Made by a program: the position numbers and the translations under genes. Below are positions 42,250 through 49,898 of a DNA stretch of 57,087 nucleotides, in pieces. Where the stretch lies: assembly GCA_937922235.1 (NCBI GenBank), contig CAKZVC010000079.1:1-57087 (forward strand). Direction: 5' to 3'. Each line of letters starts with the position of its first letter. Positions within the stretch are counted from its first letter, which is position 1. The stretch comes from an uncultured Acidimicrobiales bacterium (GTDB lineage: Bacteria > Actinomycetota > Acidimicrobiia > Acidimicrobiales > SHLQ01). Below the pieces are notes generated by a model, which saw nothing but the letters and a program-made list of their open reading frames with translations, did not search any database and had not been told where the DNA came from.

Positions 42250-43292
42250 CGGTGTTGGCTCCGAATCGCGGCGATATCAGGATCGACCGAATCGGTTACC
42301 GGATGTAGTGCCGAAGTGATTCGGCGCCGCAGGGATCGTGCCGTTCCTTTGCCGACGATCAGCGTGTGCAACGAGTGGTTGTGGCTCTCGACGGCTCTGG
42401 CGAGGTCGTGGGCTCCCCGCGAGGTGATGCCGTTTCCTGCAAGCTTGAGCGATCGCAACGAGCATGACCCTGACGAAATGAGTTGCGCGAACTCGACTGC
42501 GGTCGTGTCGCCAACAGAGTTCGTGATTGCGCCGGAGTCATGCCAATCGTTTCGAGGGGCAAGGTCGAGGCCGTAAGCCCAGGTGCCTGCTCGTGCGAGG
42601 TCGGCTGCTGCTTCAGACGTGAGCCCGCAGTCAGACAAACCAAGTCGAAGTGGTCGGCCAAGTGATTCAAGTCCCTCGACCAGCGTGTGGAGGCCATCAT
42701 CGCCTATCGGGTTGAGCGCGAGGGACAGATGCAGCAGGTTCGGAGCAGCTGCAACGAGCTCAACAATGGTGGTCGAGGCAGAGCCGTCGAGTTGATTGCC
42801 GCCGATGTGCAGACGGTTCAGCCTCGTCGCTGGATTGGCTCGGGTCGCGTCGCGCAGCTTCTCAACCGACTCGATCGTAAGCCCGGTCGCCACAAGATCG
42901 AGGGTTCGAAGATGTGAGTTCCTTCTCACGACGTCGGCGACCAACGCGGCACCTTCCGGACCGAGAGGGTTCCGCTTCAACCAGAGTGATTGGACGGTCT
43001 GGTCTGTCGTCAGCGCGGACGTCAGCGGTTGAACAGCGCCGGCATCGATGCCGTTGCAGCCGAAGTACAGCGTCTGGAGTCGGTGGTCATTTCGCAGCGA
43101 GTCGGCGACGATCTTGATTCCCTCAGCACCGAGTCCGTTGGTGCCCAACAGGATGTGTTCGACCGTCGGCGCGTCGATGACCTGCTCCATAACCGCAGCT
43201 GCACCCTCGGGGCCAAGGCCTTGTTTGCAGAGGTCGAGGACGCCGTTCTCGTCGACCTGCTCGACAACGGAAATTGCCTTGGCTGCTACCAC
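42246..43292 (-). CDS. Leucine-rich repeat protein of ribonuclease-inhibitor (RI) type
   Basis: 348 residues made of about ten LRR units of 28 residues: VEHILLGTNGLGAEGIKIVADSL, LQTLYFGCNGIDAGAVQPL, VQSLWLKRNPLGPEGAALVADVV. This is the eukaryote-like RI or RNI class. There is no signal peptide, so it is cytoplasmic. The gene starts 7 bp before the end of the upstream SDR gene, so the two are translationally coupled. LRRs of this class generally bind other proteins; the partner here is probably the SDR protein. Confidence 0.85.
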   Translation of the reverse strand: MVAAKAISVVEQVDENGVLDLCKQGLGPEGAAAVMEQVIDAPTVEHILLGTNGLGAEGIKIVADSLRNDHRLQTLYFGCNGIDAGAVQPLTSALTTDQTVQSLWLKRNPLGPEGAALVADVVRRNSHLRTLDLVATGLTIESVEKLRDATRANPATRLNRLHIGGNQLDGSASTTIVELVAAAPNLLHLSLALNPIGDDGLHTLVEGLESLGRPLRLGLSDCGLTSEAAADLARAGTWAYGLDLAPRNDWHDSGAITNSVGDTTAVEFAQLISSGSCSLRSLKLAGNGITSRGAHDLARAVESHNHSLHTLIVGKGTARSLRRRITSALHPVTDSVDPDIAAIRSQHR

Positions 43293-44632
43293 GGCGCCAC
43301 CTCGTAGTCCTTCACAAAGACACCAGAAAATGGCGAGCCATTCAGCCCGGAGATGATGGGGTGGCAGACACGACTCGCTCCATCGACGACGTCGAGTGGC
43401 GGGCGGAACCCCTTGTCTCTCTCGTGCATCTTCTGGGCATGCGCTCGTTCGTCAGTAATCCACCCGGTATCGACAGCACACATGTGGATGCCTTCTTCGG
43501 CGTAGGCGGCGCCGGCGGTCCGAGTGATCATGTTGAGGCCGGCCTTTGCCGCGTTGGTATGGGCGTGCTTCGAGGTTTTGTTCGCCATGGTGAACGCGCC
43601 TTCCATCGCCGAAACGTTGATGACGAAGCGGTCCTGATTCGGAGATGCGAGCATCATCTCGCGCAAGGAGCGGATGAGAAGCCATGGCACAAAGGTGCTT
43701 ACGATATGGCAGCTCACCCACTCGCTCGGGTCGATCTCATGAAGAGCTAGGCCCCACGAGTTCTGGTCGCGGGTGTCAAGCTGCTCGCCGGTCTCATCTG
43801 TCAGCCCTGGAAGGAAGTTCGACATCTCCGCGACGGAGTGGGTCAAGGCAGCCGGCCGCGATTCAGCTGCGGTGTGGAGCACGCGCACCGACAGCTCGGG
43901 CGGCTCGCGCTGCTCTCCGTCGATCACCCCGCGGTAGTAGGCGGTCGGGCGAGCAATCGTTTGGGCAGCGTTATTGATGAGTATGTCGAGATGGTCGAAC
44001 CGAGATTGGATGGCTGAGACCAACCCATCGACGTCGCTACCGTGGAGAAAGTCGGCGCCGACGATGCTCAGTCGGTCGATCCACATCGGTGCATCCTCGA
44101 CTGCAGCGAAGCGGTGTTGTGCATCGACAGGGAACCTTGTGCTGACGATCACGTTTGCGCCTGCGCGCAACAAACGGAGCGCGACGTGAAAACCGATTTT
44201 GATTCGGCCGCCGGTGACGACGGCGTTCCTACCGGTGAGGTCGATGGTGGAAACACGTTCAGCTGCGTTCCGTTCGGCGCAGCTCGGACAGAGGAGGTGA
44301 TAGTGCGCATCGAGCAGGCGATATGGCTCTTTGCAAACATAGCAATGACGTGGGTTGCTCCGTTCGCCTGGACTGTCGCCTGCGCGTGCTTCAACGTCGG
44401 GAATGATCGGCTGCTCGAAGGTGGAGGTTTGTTCGTCGAGCGCCTGGTCTGACTGGCGACGCTGATGGCGACGAGCGAGTTGTCGCCGTTTCTTTGCCGA
44501 CTTCACGACATGTGCGACGGCGTGTTCCATCTCGATGTACTCGGCCGAGTTCGGATCAAGGCCACGAAGTTGATCAAGCACGCGAAGGAACGTTGCCTTG
44601 TCGGATGGAGAAAGCGTGGCGTCGTCGGTCAT
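43286..44632 (-). CDS. Zinc-ribbon SDR-family protein
   Basis: 448 residues. The N-terminal helical region is followed by a zinc ribbon (CYVCKEPYRLLDAHYHLLCPSC), then a short-chain dehydrogenase domain with the nucleotide loop VVTGGRIKIGFHVA and NNAAQ. The active-site segment reads NVSAMEGAF, then HTNAAKAGLN, so the usual Tyr of YxxxK is Thr while Lys is kept. That pattern is known in an SDR subgroup and questions ordinary dehydrogenase activity. The ATG at 44632 is only 11 nt after the CCA end of the UCA tRNA gene, with no ribosome-binding site, so the mRNA may be leaderless after tRNA processing. Confidence 0.85.
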   Translation of the reverse strand: MTDDATLSPSDKATFLRVLDQLRGLDPNSAEYIEMEHAVAHVVKSAKKRRQLARRHQRRQSDQALDEQTSTFEQPIIPDVEARAGDSPGERSNPRHCYVCKEPYRLLDAHYHLLCPSCAERNAAERVSTIDLTGRNAVVTGGRIKIGFHVALRLLRAGANVIVSTRFPVDAQHRFAAVEDAPMWIDRLSIVGADFLHGSDVDGLVSAIQSRFDHLDILINNAAQTIARPTAYYRGVIDGEQREPPELSVRVLHTAAESRPAALTHSVAEMSNFLPGLTDETGEQLDTRDQNSWGLALHEIDPSEWVSCHIVSTFVPWLLIRSLREMMLASPNQDRFVINVSAMEGAFTMANKTSKHAHTNAAKAGLNMITRTAGAAYAEEGIHMCAVDTGWITDERAHAQKMHERDKGFRPPLDVVDGASRVCHPIISGLNGSPFSGVFVKDYEVAPW

Positions 44633-44643
44633 GAGCGTTTCGG

Positions 44644-44720
44644 TGGAGCGGCTGGCGGGATTCGAACCCGCGTGCCCGAATCTGAAGTCCGGTGGGACGT
44701 CCTGGCTGCCCTACAGCCGC
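44644..44720 (-). tRNA. tRNA with UCA (opal) anticodon; Gly/Cys-type acceptor
   Basis: A full cloverleaf can be drawn from 44720 to 44644. Acceptor GCGGCTG pairs with CAGCCGC over 7 bp, then T8-A9, a D arm GGG/CCC with loop CAGCCAGGACGT, anticodon arm CCGGA-CTTCAGA-TTCGG (anticodon TCA at 44685-44683), variable loop GCAC, T arm GCGGG-TTCGAAT-CCCGC, discriminator T and encoded CCA. UCA reads UGA. Canonical selenocysteine tRNA has a long variable arm, a longer acceptor stem and usually G73, none of which is present. G1:C72, C2:G71, G3:C70, U73 and C35 are glycine-type identity elements; U73, C35 and A36 are shared with tRNA-Cys. The amino acid is therefore undecided between Gly and Cys. Confidence 0.75.
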
Positions 44721-44749
44721 TCCGGTGGAGACGTTAGTGGCTCGATCGG

Positions 44750-44833
44750 TGGAGCGGCTGGCGGGATTCGAACCCGCGTGTTCCCGATTGCAGATCGGGC
44801 GAGTCGGCCTTGCACATCTGCTCACACAACCGC
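44750..44833 (-). tRNA. tRNA-like gene, aberrant D and anticodon arms
   Basis: It shares the 3' half of the UCA tRNA almost exactly: T arm GCGGG-TTCGAAT-CCCGC, acceptor GCGGTTG/CAGCCGC, T73 and CCA. The D arm is enlarged (GAG...CTC with a loop of about 17 nt). The anticodon arm is CCCGAT-CTGCA-ATCGGG, giving either a 6-bp stem with 5-nt loop or a 7-nt loop TCTGCAA whose position 33 is C instead of U. Central triplet TGC by position; the loop recalls a shifted GCA (Cys). It may be a divergent or non-functional tRNA, or a regulatory tRNA-like RNA. Confidence 0.55.
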
Positions 44834-44859
44834 TCCGGACCAGACCATAGCGGTTTCAG

Positions 44860-44939
44860 TGGAGCGGCCGGCGGGATTCGAACCCGCGTGCCTTTCATGC
44901 CGAAAGTGAGCCGGCCTTCCACATCTGCTCTACGGCCAC
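44860..44939 (-). tRNA. tRNA-like gene, shortened anticodon arm
   Basis: Acceptor GTGGCCG/CGGCCGC pairs with one G:U, followed by T73 and CCA; the T arm is identical to its two neighbours. The D stem GAGC/GCTC has a 15-nt loop. The anticodon arm is two nucleotides short: CTTTC-GGCAT-GAAAG, or a 4-bp stem with loop CGGCATG in which GCA would be the anticodon but position 33 is G. The CCG/CGG acceptor pairs covary with the CTG/CAG pairs of the UCA tRNA, so the acceptor helix is under selection or recently duplicated. Function is doubtful. Confidence 0.5.
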
Positions 44940-45018
44940 TCCACGGACGATCGTAGCCACCATTCTCGTTCGCGTAGTGAGACAGGCGCTGCGACAATTC
45001 CTCGGCAAGACTGGAGAC

Positions 45019-45972
45019 GTGAGCGAACCACGGCACGTCCCGTCGATCTTCCTGCTGGTCCCTGGCCCGTGGGTGTACGAACGTCAGCTGCGCGAGCTCA
45101 TGCCGCCAGAGGTCGCGGTAGGCGAGTTCGACGAGGTGCGCCTCGAGGAGGGAGCGGCACGCGTAATGCTTGTGCAAGACCTCGATGGTTTCGGCGATGC
45201 GCTGCAGTGGTCGCGAAGCGGTCCGGCAAATGCCGCAATGGTGCAGGCTGCCGAGCAGTCGCCTTCCGCGGCATTGCTCGAGTACGGCGCGGCGCTACAT
45301 CACGCTGGCCAACCTCTCGCGGAGCTGGTGAAGCTGCTGCGTGACGCCGGAGGCGTCGGCGTTCGTGTCGAGGCATCCGGTGCATCGATGACGTGGGCCG
45401 ACTGGGACACGGCGATCAGCGATCCAACGGCGAGTGCGCTGGTCTGGCATTCGACGCTGATCTTCAACGACGGAGACATGGTCTTCTCGAATGGCATGCA
45501 CGCCTTTCAGCGCCCCGACGCTCAGGTCGTTGCCAATGACGCCCAGTTGCTCGGAGTCCTCAACAGTTACCAAGTAAGCGACGACCCTGCCTTCGCAACG
45601 GGGCATACCTTCTCGACCGGACCGGATGCGCCGGTGTGGGCGTTCGAACGTTGGCCCGACCATCGCCACTCGATCGCTGACGGACGCCACAACCCGTTCG
45701 GCATATGGCACCTGATCGAACCCGACGTTGCCCTCGCAGCAATTGATCCGGTGCCGATGATCATGCCGTCGTTGACCGCTCTGCTTAGCGCCGCTGAAAC
45801 CGAAGCCGGCCGTCCCCTCGTTGCAGACGAGGTGCGAGAGATCGCCAACGAAGCTTCGGCGATCGCGCTCGACCTGGCGGACGCCATCACTATGGAACGC
45901 TCCCGAGGCTTTGCTGACATCGAGCCGCGCCTTGCGTGGGAGCAGTGGCAGATCGTCCGCGAAAGTCTGTAG
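45019..45972 (+). CDS. Unknown protein (possible DUF4261-like)
   Basis: 317 residues, soluble. The N-terminus (SIFLLVPGPWVYERQLRELM) and later SALLEYGAALHHAGQPLAEL and WHSTLIFNDGDMVFSNGMHAFQRPDAQV recall DUF4261-type stress or immunity-like domains, but I am not sure. GTG 45019 is chosen for the GGAG just upstream; a GTG at 44977 is also in frame. Its stop overlaps the next start by one base (TAGTG), so the two are coupled. It is divergent from the tRNA-SDR-LRR cluster. Confidence 0.6.
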   Translation: MSEPRHVPSIFLLVPGPWVYERQLRELMPPEVAVGEFDEVRLEEGAARVMLVQDLDGFGDALQWSRSGPANAAMVQAAEQSPSAALLEYGAALHHAGQPLAELVKLLRDAGGVGVRVEASGASMTWADWDTAISDPTASALVWHSTLIFNDGDMVFSNGMHAFQRPDAQVVANDAQLLGVLNSYQVSDDPAFATGHTFSTGPDAPVWAFERWPDHRHSIADGRHNPFGIWHLIEPDVALAAIDPVPMIMPSLTALLSAAETEAGRPLVADEVREIANEASAIALDLADAITMERSRGFADIEPRLAWEQWQIVRESL

Positions 45973-46358
45973 TGGTCTCGCCGGAACCAAAGATCTGCGC
46001 CTCGTGCGGACGAGAGTTCGAATGGCGAAAGAAGTGGGCCAAGAACTGGGACGAGGTCAAGTATTGCTCTGACGCGTGCCGCCGACAGAAGGTGCGCCCG
46101 GTCGACAACGATCTAGAGGCCGTGATTCTGGAGCTGCTCGACCAGCGTGCTGGCGGAGCGACGATCTGTCCGTCGGAGGCAGCGCGAACCGTCGGAACTC
46201 GACACGACATGCCCGAGGAAGGGTGGCGCGAGCTCATGGAACCTGCTCGGAGAGCCGCCCGCCGACTCGTCGCCGCTGACCTCGTCGACATCACGCAGAA
46301 GGGTTCGGTTGTTGATCCCTCGACTGCGAAGGGCCCGATCCGAATCCGACGGCGCTAG
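45972..46358 (+). CDS. DUF2256-DUF3253 fusion protein
   Basis: 128 residues. The N-terminal DUF2256 zinc-binding block is KICASCGREFEWRKKWAKNWDEVKYCSDACRR-like (two CxxC-type pairs; key residues Cys at about 9, 12, 34, 38). The C-terminal block (AVILELLDQRAGGATICPSEAAR, MEPARRAARRLVAADLVDIT) is a DUF3253 winged helix. Start GTG 45972 overlaps the previous stop. The combination is seen across bacteria, and its function is not established; nucleic-acid binding is plausible. Confidence 0.85.
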   Translation: MVSPEPKICASCGREFEWRKKWAKNWDEVKYCSDACRRQKVRPVDNDLEAVILELLDQRAGGATICPSEAARTVGTRHDMPEEGWRELMEPARRAARRLVAADLVDITQKGSVVDPSTAKGPIRIRRR

Positions 46359-46367
46359 GGCACATCG

Positions 46368-48005
46368 CTAGTCGGTCAGCGACTTAGCGAGCTTGATCGT
46401 TGCGACGGTCTCGGGCGAAGCGAGGCCCTTCATCGCCACGTCGAAATCAGGCAACGAGTAGACGGCCCCGTCGTCGTTGATCATCACGAACCGGTCGAGG
46501 CTTTCGAGGAACGTACGGTCGTGGCTCACCGCAACCACGGTTCCCTCGAATCCATCGAGGGCCTTCTCCAACGCTTCGGACGACTCGATGTCGAGGTTGT
46601 CGGTCGGCTCGTCGAGCAAGAGGACGTTGTGGCCTTCGAGCTCGAGGCACAAGATCTCGAGCCGAGCCTTCTGCCCTCCAGACAGCGTCTCGAACGGCTG
46701 GCGAGCTCGGTCGGCCAGGCCATAGCGGGCGAGTGACTTCATCGACTTCTCTTCGTCGTGCACGCGCTCTTTGACGATGTCGACCGCTTCGCGGCCGATG
46801 AAGTCGGGGCGGTCGTTGATCTGTGTGAACGTGCCAACCGATGTGCGAGGGCCAAGGGTGATCGATCCGTCGTCGGGTTCGATCTCGCCAGCGAGTGCCT
46901 TCAGCAGGTGCGTCTTGCCCGTGCCGTTGGGGCCGATGAGGCCGATGCGTTCACCGAAGTGAACCTCGTCGCTGAACGGGAAGAACAAGTCGCCCATCGC
47001 GACGTCGGCCAGCGCAAGAACCCGACGGGCCGAGTCGGCGCCGCGCAGGTTGACGTGGATGTTCTCGTCACGGACTGGCGGTGGAGGCGGGCCAGCAGCG
47101 ACGAACTTCTCCCAGCGAGTCTCCGCCGCGTTTGCCTTTGTTGCGTTCTTAAAGTTCTGAGCCGCTCGAGCTTTCATGACCTTCATGTGGGCGTGCAAGC
47201 GACGCTCCTCGGCTTCCCAACGCTTGAGCGCGTCGCCGAGCTGAGCTTGTCGCTTCTCGCGGGCCTCCGGGAAGGTCGCGTACGACCCGCCGTGCACCCA
47301 GCACCCCGATCCTTCGAGGACCACGATTTTGGTTGCCACCCGTTCGAGGAGCGAGCGGTCGTGGCTCACCATCAGAATCGTGCTCGGGCACGCGAGGATC
47401 GCATCTTCGAGCCAGACGCGGGTTGGGATGTCGAGGTAGTTGTCGGGCTCGTCGATCAGCAGGACATCGGCCCCCGATGTCAGCAACAAGTCCAGTACCA
47501 AACGCTTGCGCTCACCGCCGGACAGCTCACCCACGAGCCGGGTCGCGAAGTCATCGATCGAGGTTTTGACGCTGCGCTCGGCCGCGGCTGCCCATTGGGA
47601 TTCGAGTTCGTACCCGCCGAGATCGCCCCAGGCGGTGATGGCTTCGGCGTATCCCATTCCGTCATCGGTGCCGTCGGCCAACGCTGCCTCGGCCGCGACC
47701 AGTACCTCGCCTGCCTTGCGGAGTTCGGGCATCGCGACCGTGAGAAGAAGGTCGCGCAACGGCGCATCGGGGTTACCCATACCCACGTCCTGGGTCATCG
47801 TGAGGAAGCTGCCGCCGATCGCCATCTCGCCGCCGTCGGCGGTGATCTCGCCTGAGAGCAATCGAAGGATCGTGCTCTTGCCAACTCCATTGGCTCCGAC
47901 GATCGCTGCATGGTCGCCGGGCGCGACGTTGAAGCTGATGTCGAAGAACAGCGAGTCGCCGCCCGGGGGTGCGTAGTCGAGGTCGGAAATGACGATGCTG
48001 CTCAC
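46368..48005 (-). CDS. ABC-F family ATP-binding protein
   Basis: 545 residues with two ATPase domains and no membrane helices. Walker A: GANGVGKST and GPNGTGKTH. Signature: LSGGERKRL and LSGGQKARL. Walker B: VLLIDEPDNYLD and VLLLDEPTDNLD. The linker between them is highly charged (RRLHAHMKVMKARAAQNFKNA). ABC-F proteins act on the ribosome in translation or antibiotic protection. GTG 48005 fits the domain start; the frame remains open to 48320 across the divergent gene's start and is rejected. In a genome with possible UGA recoding, a ribosome-associated factor nearby is worth noting but not evidence. Confidence 0.93.
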   Translation of the reverse strand: MSSIVISDLDYAPPGGDSLFFDISFNVAPGDHAAIVGANGVGKSTILRLLSGEITADGGEMAIGGSFLTMTQDVGMGNPDAPLRDLLLTVAMPELRKAGEVLVAAEAALADGTDDGMGYAEAITAWGDLGGYELESQWAAAAERSVKTSIDDFATRLVGELSGGERKRLVLDLLLTSGADVLLIDEPDNYLDIPTRVWLEDAILACPSTILMVSHDRSLLERVATKIVVLEGSGCWVHGGSYATFPEAREKRQAQLGDALKRWEAEERRLHAHMKVMKARAAQNFKNATKANAAETRWEKFVAAGPPPPPVRDENIHVNLRGADSARRVLALADVAMGDLFFPFSDEVHFGERIGLIGPNGTGKTHLLKALAGEIEPDDGSITLGPRTSVGTFTQINDRPDFIGREAVDIVKERVHDEEKSMKSLARYGLADRARQPFETLSGGQKARLEILCLELEGHNVLLLDEPTDNLDIESSEALEKALDGFEGTVVAVSHDRTFLESLDRFVMINDDGAVYSLPDFDVAMKGLASPETVATIKLAKSLTD

Positions 48006-48129
48006 CCGACCAGCCTGCCGTTGAATTGGTCGGGTGAGACACGGAGCTTGGTTCTTGACGTGATGATGAGCAACGATGTGCCATGTCCAGCGCTGCGATC
48101 GAATTCCCGAAGCCCCACGGCGAGCGGGC

Positions 48130-49032
48130 ATGAGCCAGCGGGCGCTACTCGGAACCGTCGTCCTCATCGCAGCGCTCATCGGCGGGAATTTCTCGAACAT
48201 CAAGTTCGCGCTCGACCACACCGACCCGTTTCTGTTCGCCAGCATGCGAACCGTTGTCGGTGGAACGTTCCTCCTAGCCTTCGCGTTTTTGAAGGGGGAG
48301 CGCCTTCCGACGAAGGCCATCGACTACCGGAACATCTTCGTCGTGAGCTTCAGCATCACGACGGTGTCGAGCGCGCTGTTGATCTACGGCGTCAATCGGG
48401 TGCCGGCTGGGCTGGGCTCGCTCGTGTCTTCGACGATGCCACTGTTCACTGCGCTTCTTTCCCTTGCGCTGCTCGGTGCGCGGACCACTCGCCTTGCGCG
48501 GGTCGGTCTAGCGGTCGGCTTCGGTGGGGCAGCGGTCTTGGCCAGCCCGTCGCTTGGCGGTGAGTCGACGGCGATCGGTGTGATCACCTTGGTCTTCAGC
48601 GCGATCGCTTGGGCGTTCGGCACCGTCTACATGAAGTGGAAAGACTTCTCTCATATCTCGCCGATCATGCTCGTTGGTGTGCAACTCATCATGTCGGCGC
48701 TCGTGTTGGTGCCGTTCGCGGTCGTCGTGGAGGGAACGGCCGGAACTGACTGGTCGCTCGGGTTGTTCGTGCCGCTCTTCTATGCCGCTATCCCCTCGAA
48801 CGCGATCACATTCTCGCTGATGGCGCTCGTGGTTAAGGAAGCCACGCCGACGGTGGCGGCGTCCACGGCGTATTTGATCCCGCTGTTCGGGGTGTTCTTT
48901 GGCTGGTTGATTCGCGACGAAGTCCTCGGCCCGATAGAGGCACTCGGTGGCGCATTGGTCGTTGTTGGTGTGTACATCGTGGTCACGGCGAACAGCCGTC
49001 AAGCGGTCATCTCGACGGAGGCCGCAACCTAG
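48130..49032 (+). CDS. DMT-superfamily (EamA) transporter
   Basis: 300 residues, ten helices in two EamA repeats (LIGGNFSNIKFALDHTDP; second repeat from ESTAIGVITLVFSAIAWAF), with VPAGLGSLVSSTMPLFTALL typical of repeat 1 and ATPTVAASTAYLIPLFGVFFG of repeat 2. ATG 48130 is used although the frame is open from 48076. It is divergent from the ABC-F gene. Substrate unknown. It is unrelated in detail to the DMT protein at 30652. Confidence 0.9.
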   Translation: MSQRALLGTVVLIAALIGGNFSNIKFALDHTDPFLFASMRTVVGGTFLLAFAFLKGERLPTKAIDYRNIFVVSFSITTVSSALLIYGVNRVPAGLGSLVSSTMPLFTALLSLALLGARTTRLARVGLAVGFGGAAVLASPSLGGESTAIGVITLVFSAIAWAFGTVYMKWKDFSHISPIMLVGVQLIMSALVLVPFAVVVEGTAGTDWSLGLFVPLFYAAIPSNAITFSLMALVVKEATPTVAASTAYLIPLFGVFFGWLIRDEVLGPIEALGGALVVVGVYIVVTANSRQAVISTEAAT

Positions 49033-49039
49033 CGATGGC

Positions 49040-49489
49040 CTAGCGAATCATCGTGCCGTAGCAGAAGACCTCAGAGAATGGCTTCACACCGCCGACATCG
49101 GAGGTCTCGAACCGTACGTTGATGATCGCGGTCGCTCCCTGCGATCGGGCGTCTTCGATCATGCGCAGCTGGGCTTCACGACGAGCTCGTTGTAACACCC
49201 GTTGGTAACTGACGATCTCTCCGCCGACGAGGGTGCGAAAGGACGCGAAGAACTGCTTCAACCAGCCGGTGCCAAGCACGGCGTTGCCCGTGACGAGTTG
49301 GCCCGCTGACGCAGTGAATCCTGGTGGAACGTTCGCAAGGTCGAAGATCGGGAAGTGGCCGATCGCCGCCTCTCGTTCGTCGAGGTTTCGTTCGTGATTC
49401 TGCTCCATCTTCGCCCCGATGAGGCTCAGTGCGCCGTAGCCAACCAACGGGAGGATGAGCGGAAAGAGAAGTACGAGAATGGTGTCCAT
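49040..49489 (-). CDS. YbjQ-like (heavy-metal-binding domain) protein with N-terminal membrane helix
   Basis: 149 residues. An N-terminal hydrophobic helix (MDTILVLLFPLILPLVGYGA) precedes a YbjQ/UPF0145 domain (LVTGNAVLGTGW, LVGGEIVSYQRVLQRAR, MIEDARSQGATAIINVRFETSDVG). The start ATG overlaps the stop of the upstream YbjQ gene (TGATG), so both are one transcript. The biochemical role of YbjQ proteins is not known. Confidence 0.85.
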   Translation of the reverse strand: MDTILVLLFPLILPLVGYGALSLIGAKMEQNHERNLDEREAAIGHFPIFDLANVPPGFTASAGQLVTGNAVLGTGWLKQFFASFRTLVGGEIVSYQRVLQRARREAQLRMIEDARSQGATAIINVRFETSDVGGVKPFSEVFCYGTMIR

Positions 49490-49809
49490 CAGGATGGTCG
49501 CACAACCACGGCGGTGCCGTAGGCGTAGAGCTCGGCTGCACCGCCGGCCACCGCCGACGTCGTGAAGCGAACGTTCACGATGGCGTTCGCCTGCATAGAC
49601 ATGGCCTGAGCGATCATGCGCTGTGTGGCCTCGTGGCGAGACTCGTTCAGTAGCTCGGTGTAACCAGTAAGTTCTCCACCGACAAGATTCTTCAGGCCGG
49701 CCCCGATGTCGCGGCCGAGATGCTTGGCACGAATGGTGTTGCCGTTCACGAGGCCCTTGGCCTCGACGATCGTGTGTCCAGGAATGGTTTCGGTGTTTAC
49801 GAGGAGCAT
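49489..49809 (-). CDS. YbjQ/UPF0145 family protein
   Basis: 106 residues, the normal length of this family: NTETIPGHTIVEAKGLVNGNT, GRDIGAGLKNLVGGELTGYTELLNESR, AQAMSMQANAIVNVRFTTSAVA, YGTAVVV. It is soluble and predicted to form a pentameric barrel. ATG 49809 fits; the frame is open to 49866. It is the first of two YbjQ genes in tandem, the second with a membrane anchor, suggesting one tethers the other. Confidence 0.9.
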   Translation of the reverse strand: MLLVNTETIPGHTIVEAKGLVNGNTIRAKHLGRDIGAGLKNLVGGELTGYTELLNESRHEATQRMIAQAMSMQANAIVNVRFTTSAVAGGAAELYAYGTAVVVRPS

Positions 49810-49898
49810 ACGGAAACCGTACTTGGCCAACTGAGACCCGTGAATCGGGAGCACGCCCCAAGGCATGCGGGAACATCGAGTTGCTCTAGCGTGATCGA

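Noticed and set aside
44644..44720. Calling the UCA tRNA a canonical selC
   Set aside because: Short variable loop, 7-bp acceptor, 5-bp T stem and U73 do not fit tRNA-Sec. An apparent 10-bp acceptor arises only because leader GGA can pair with the UCC of the 3' tail.
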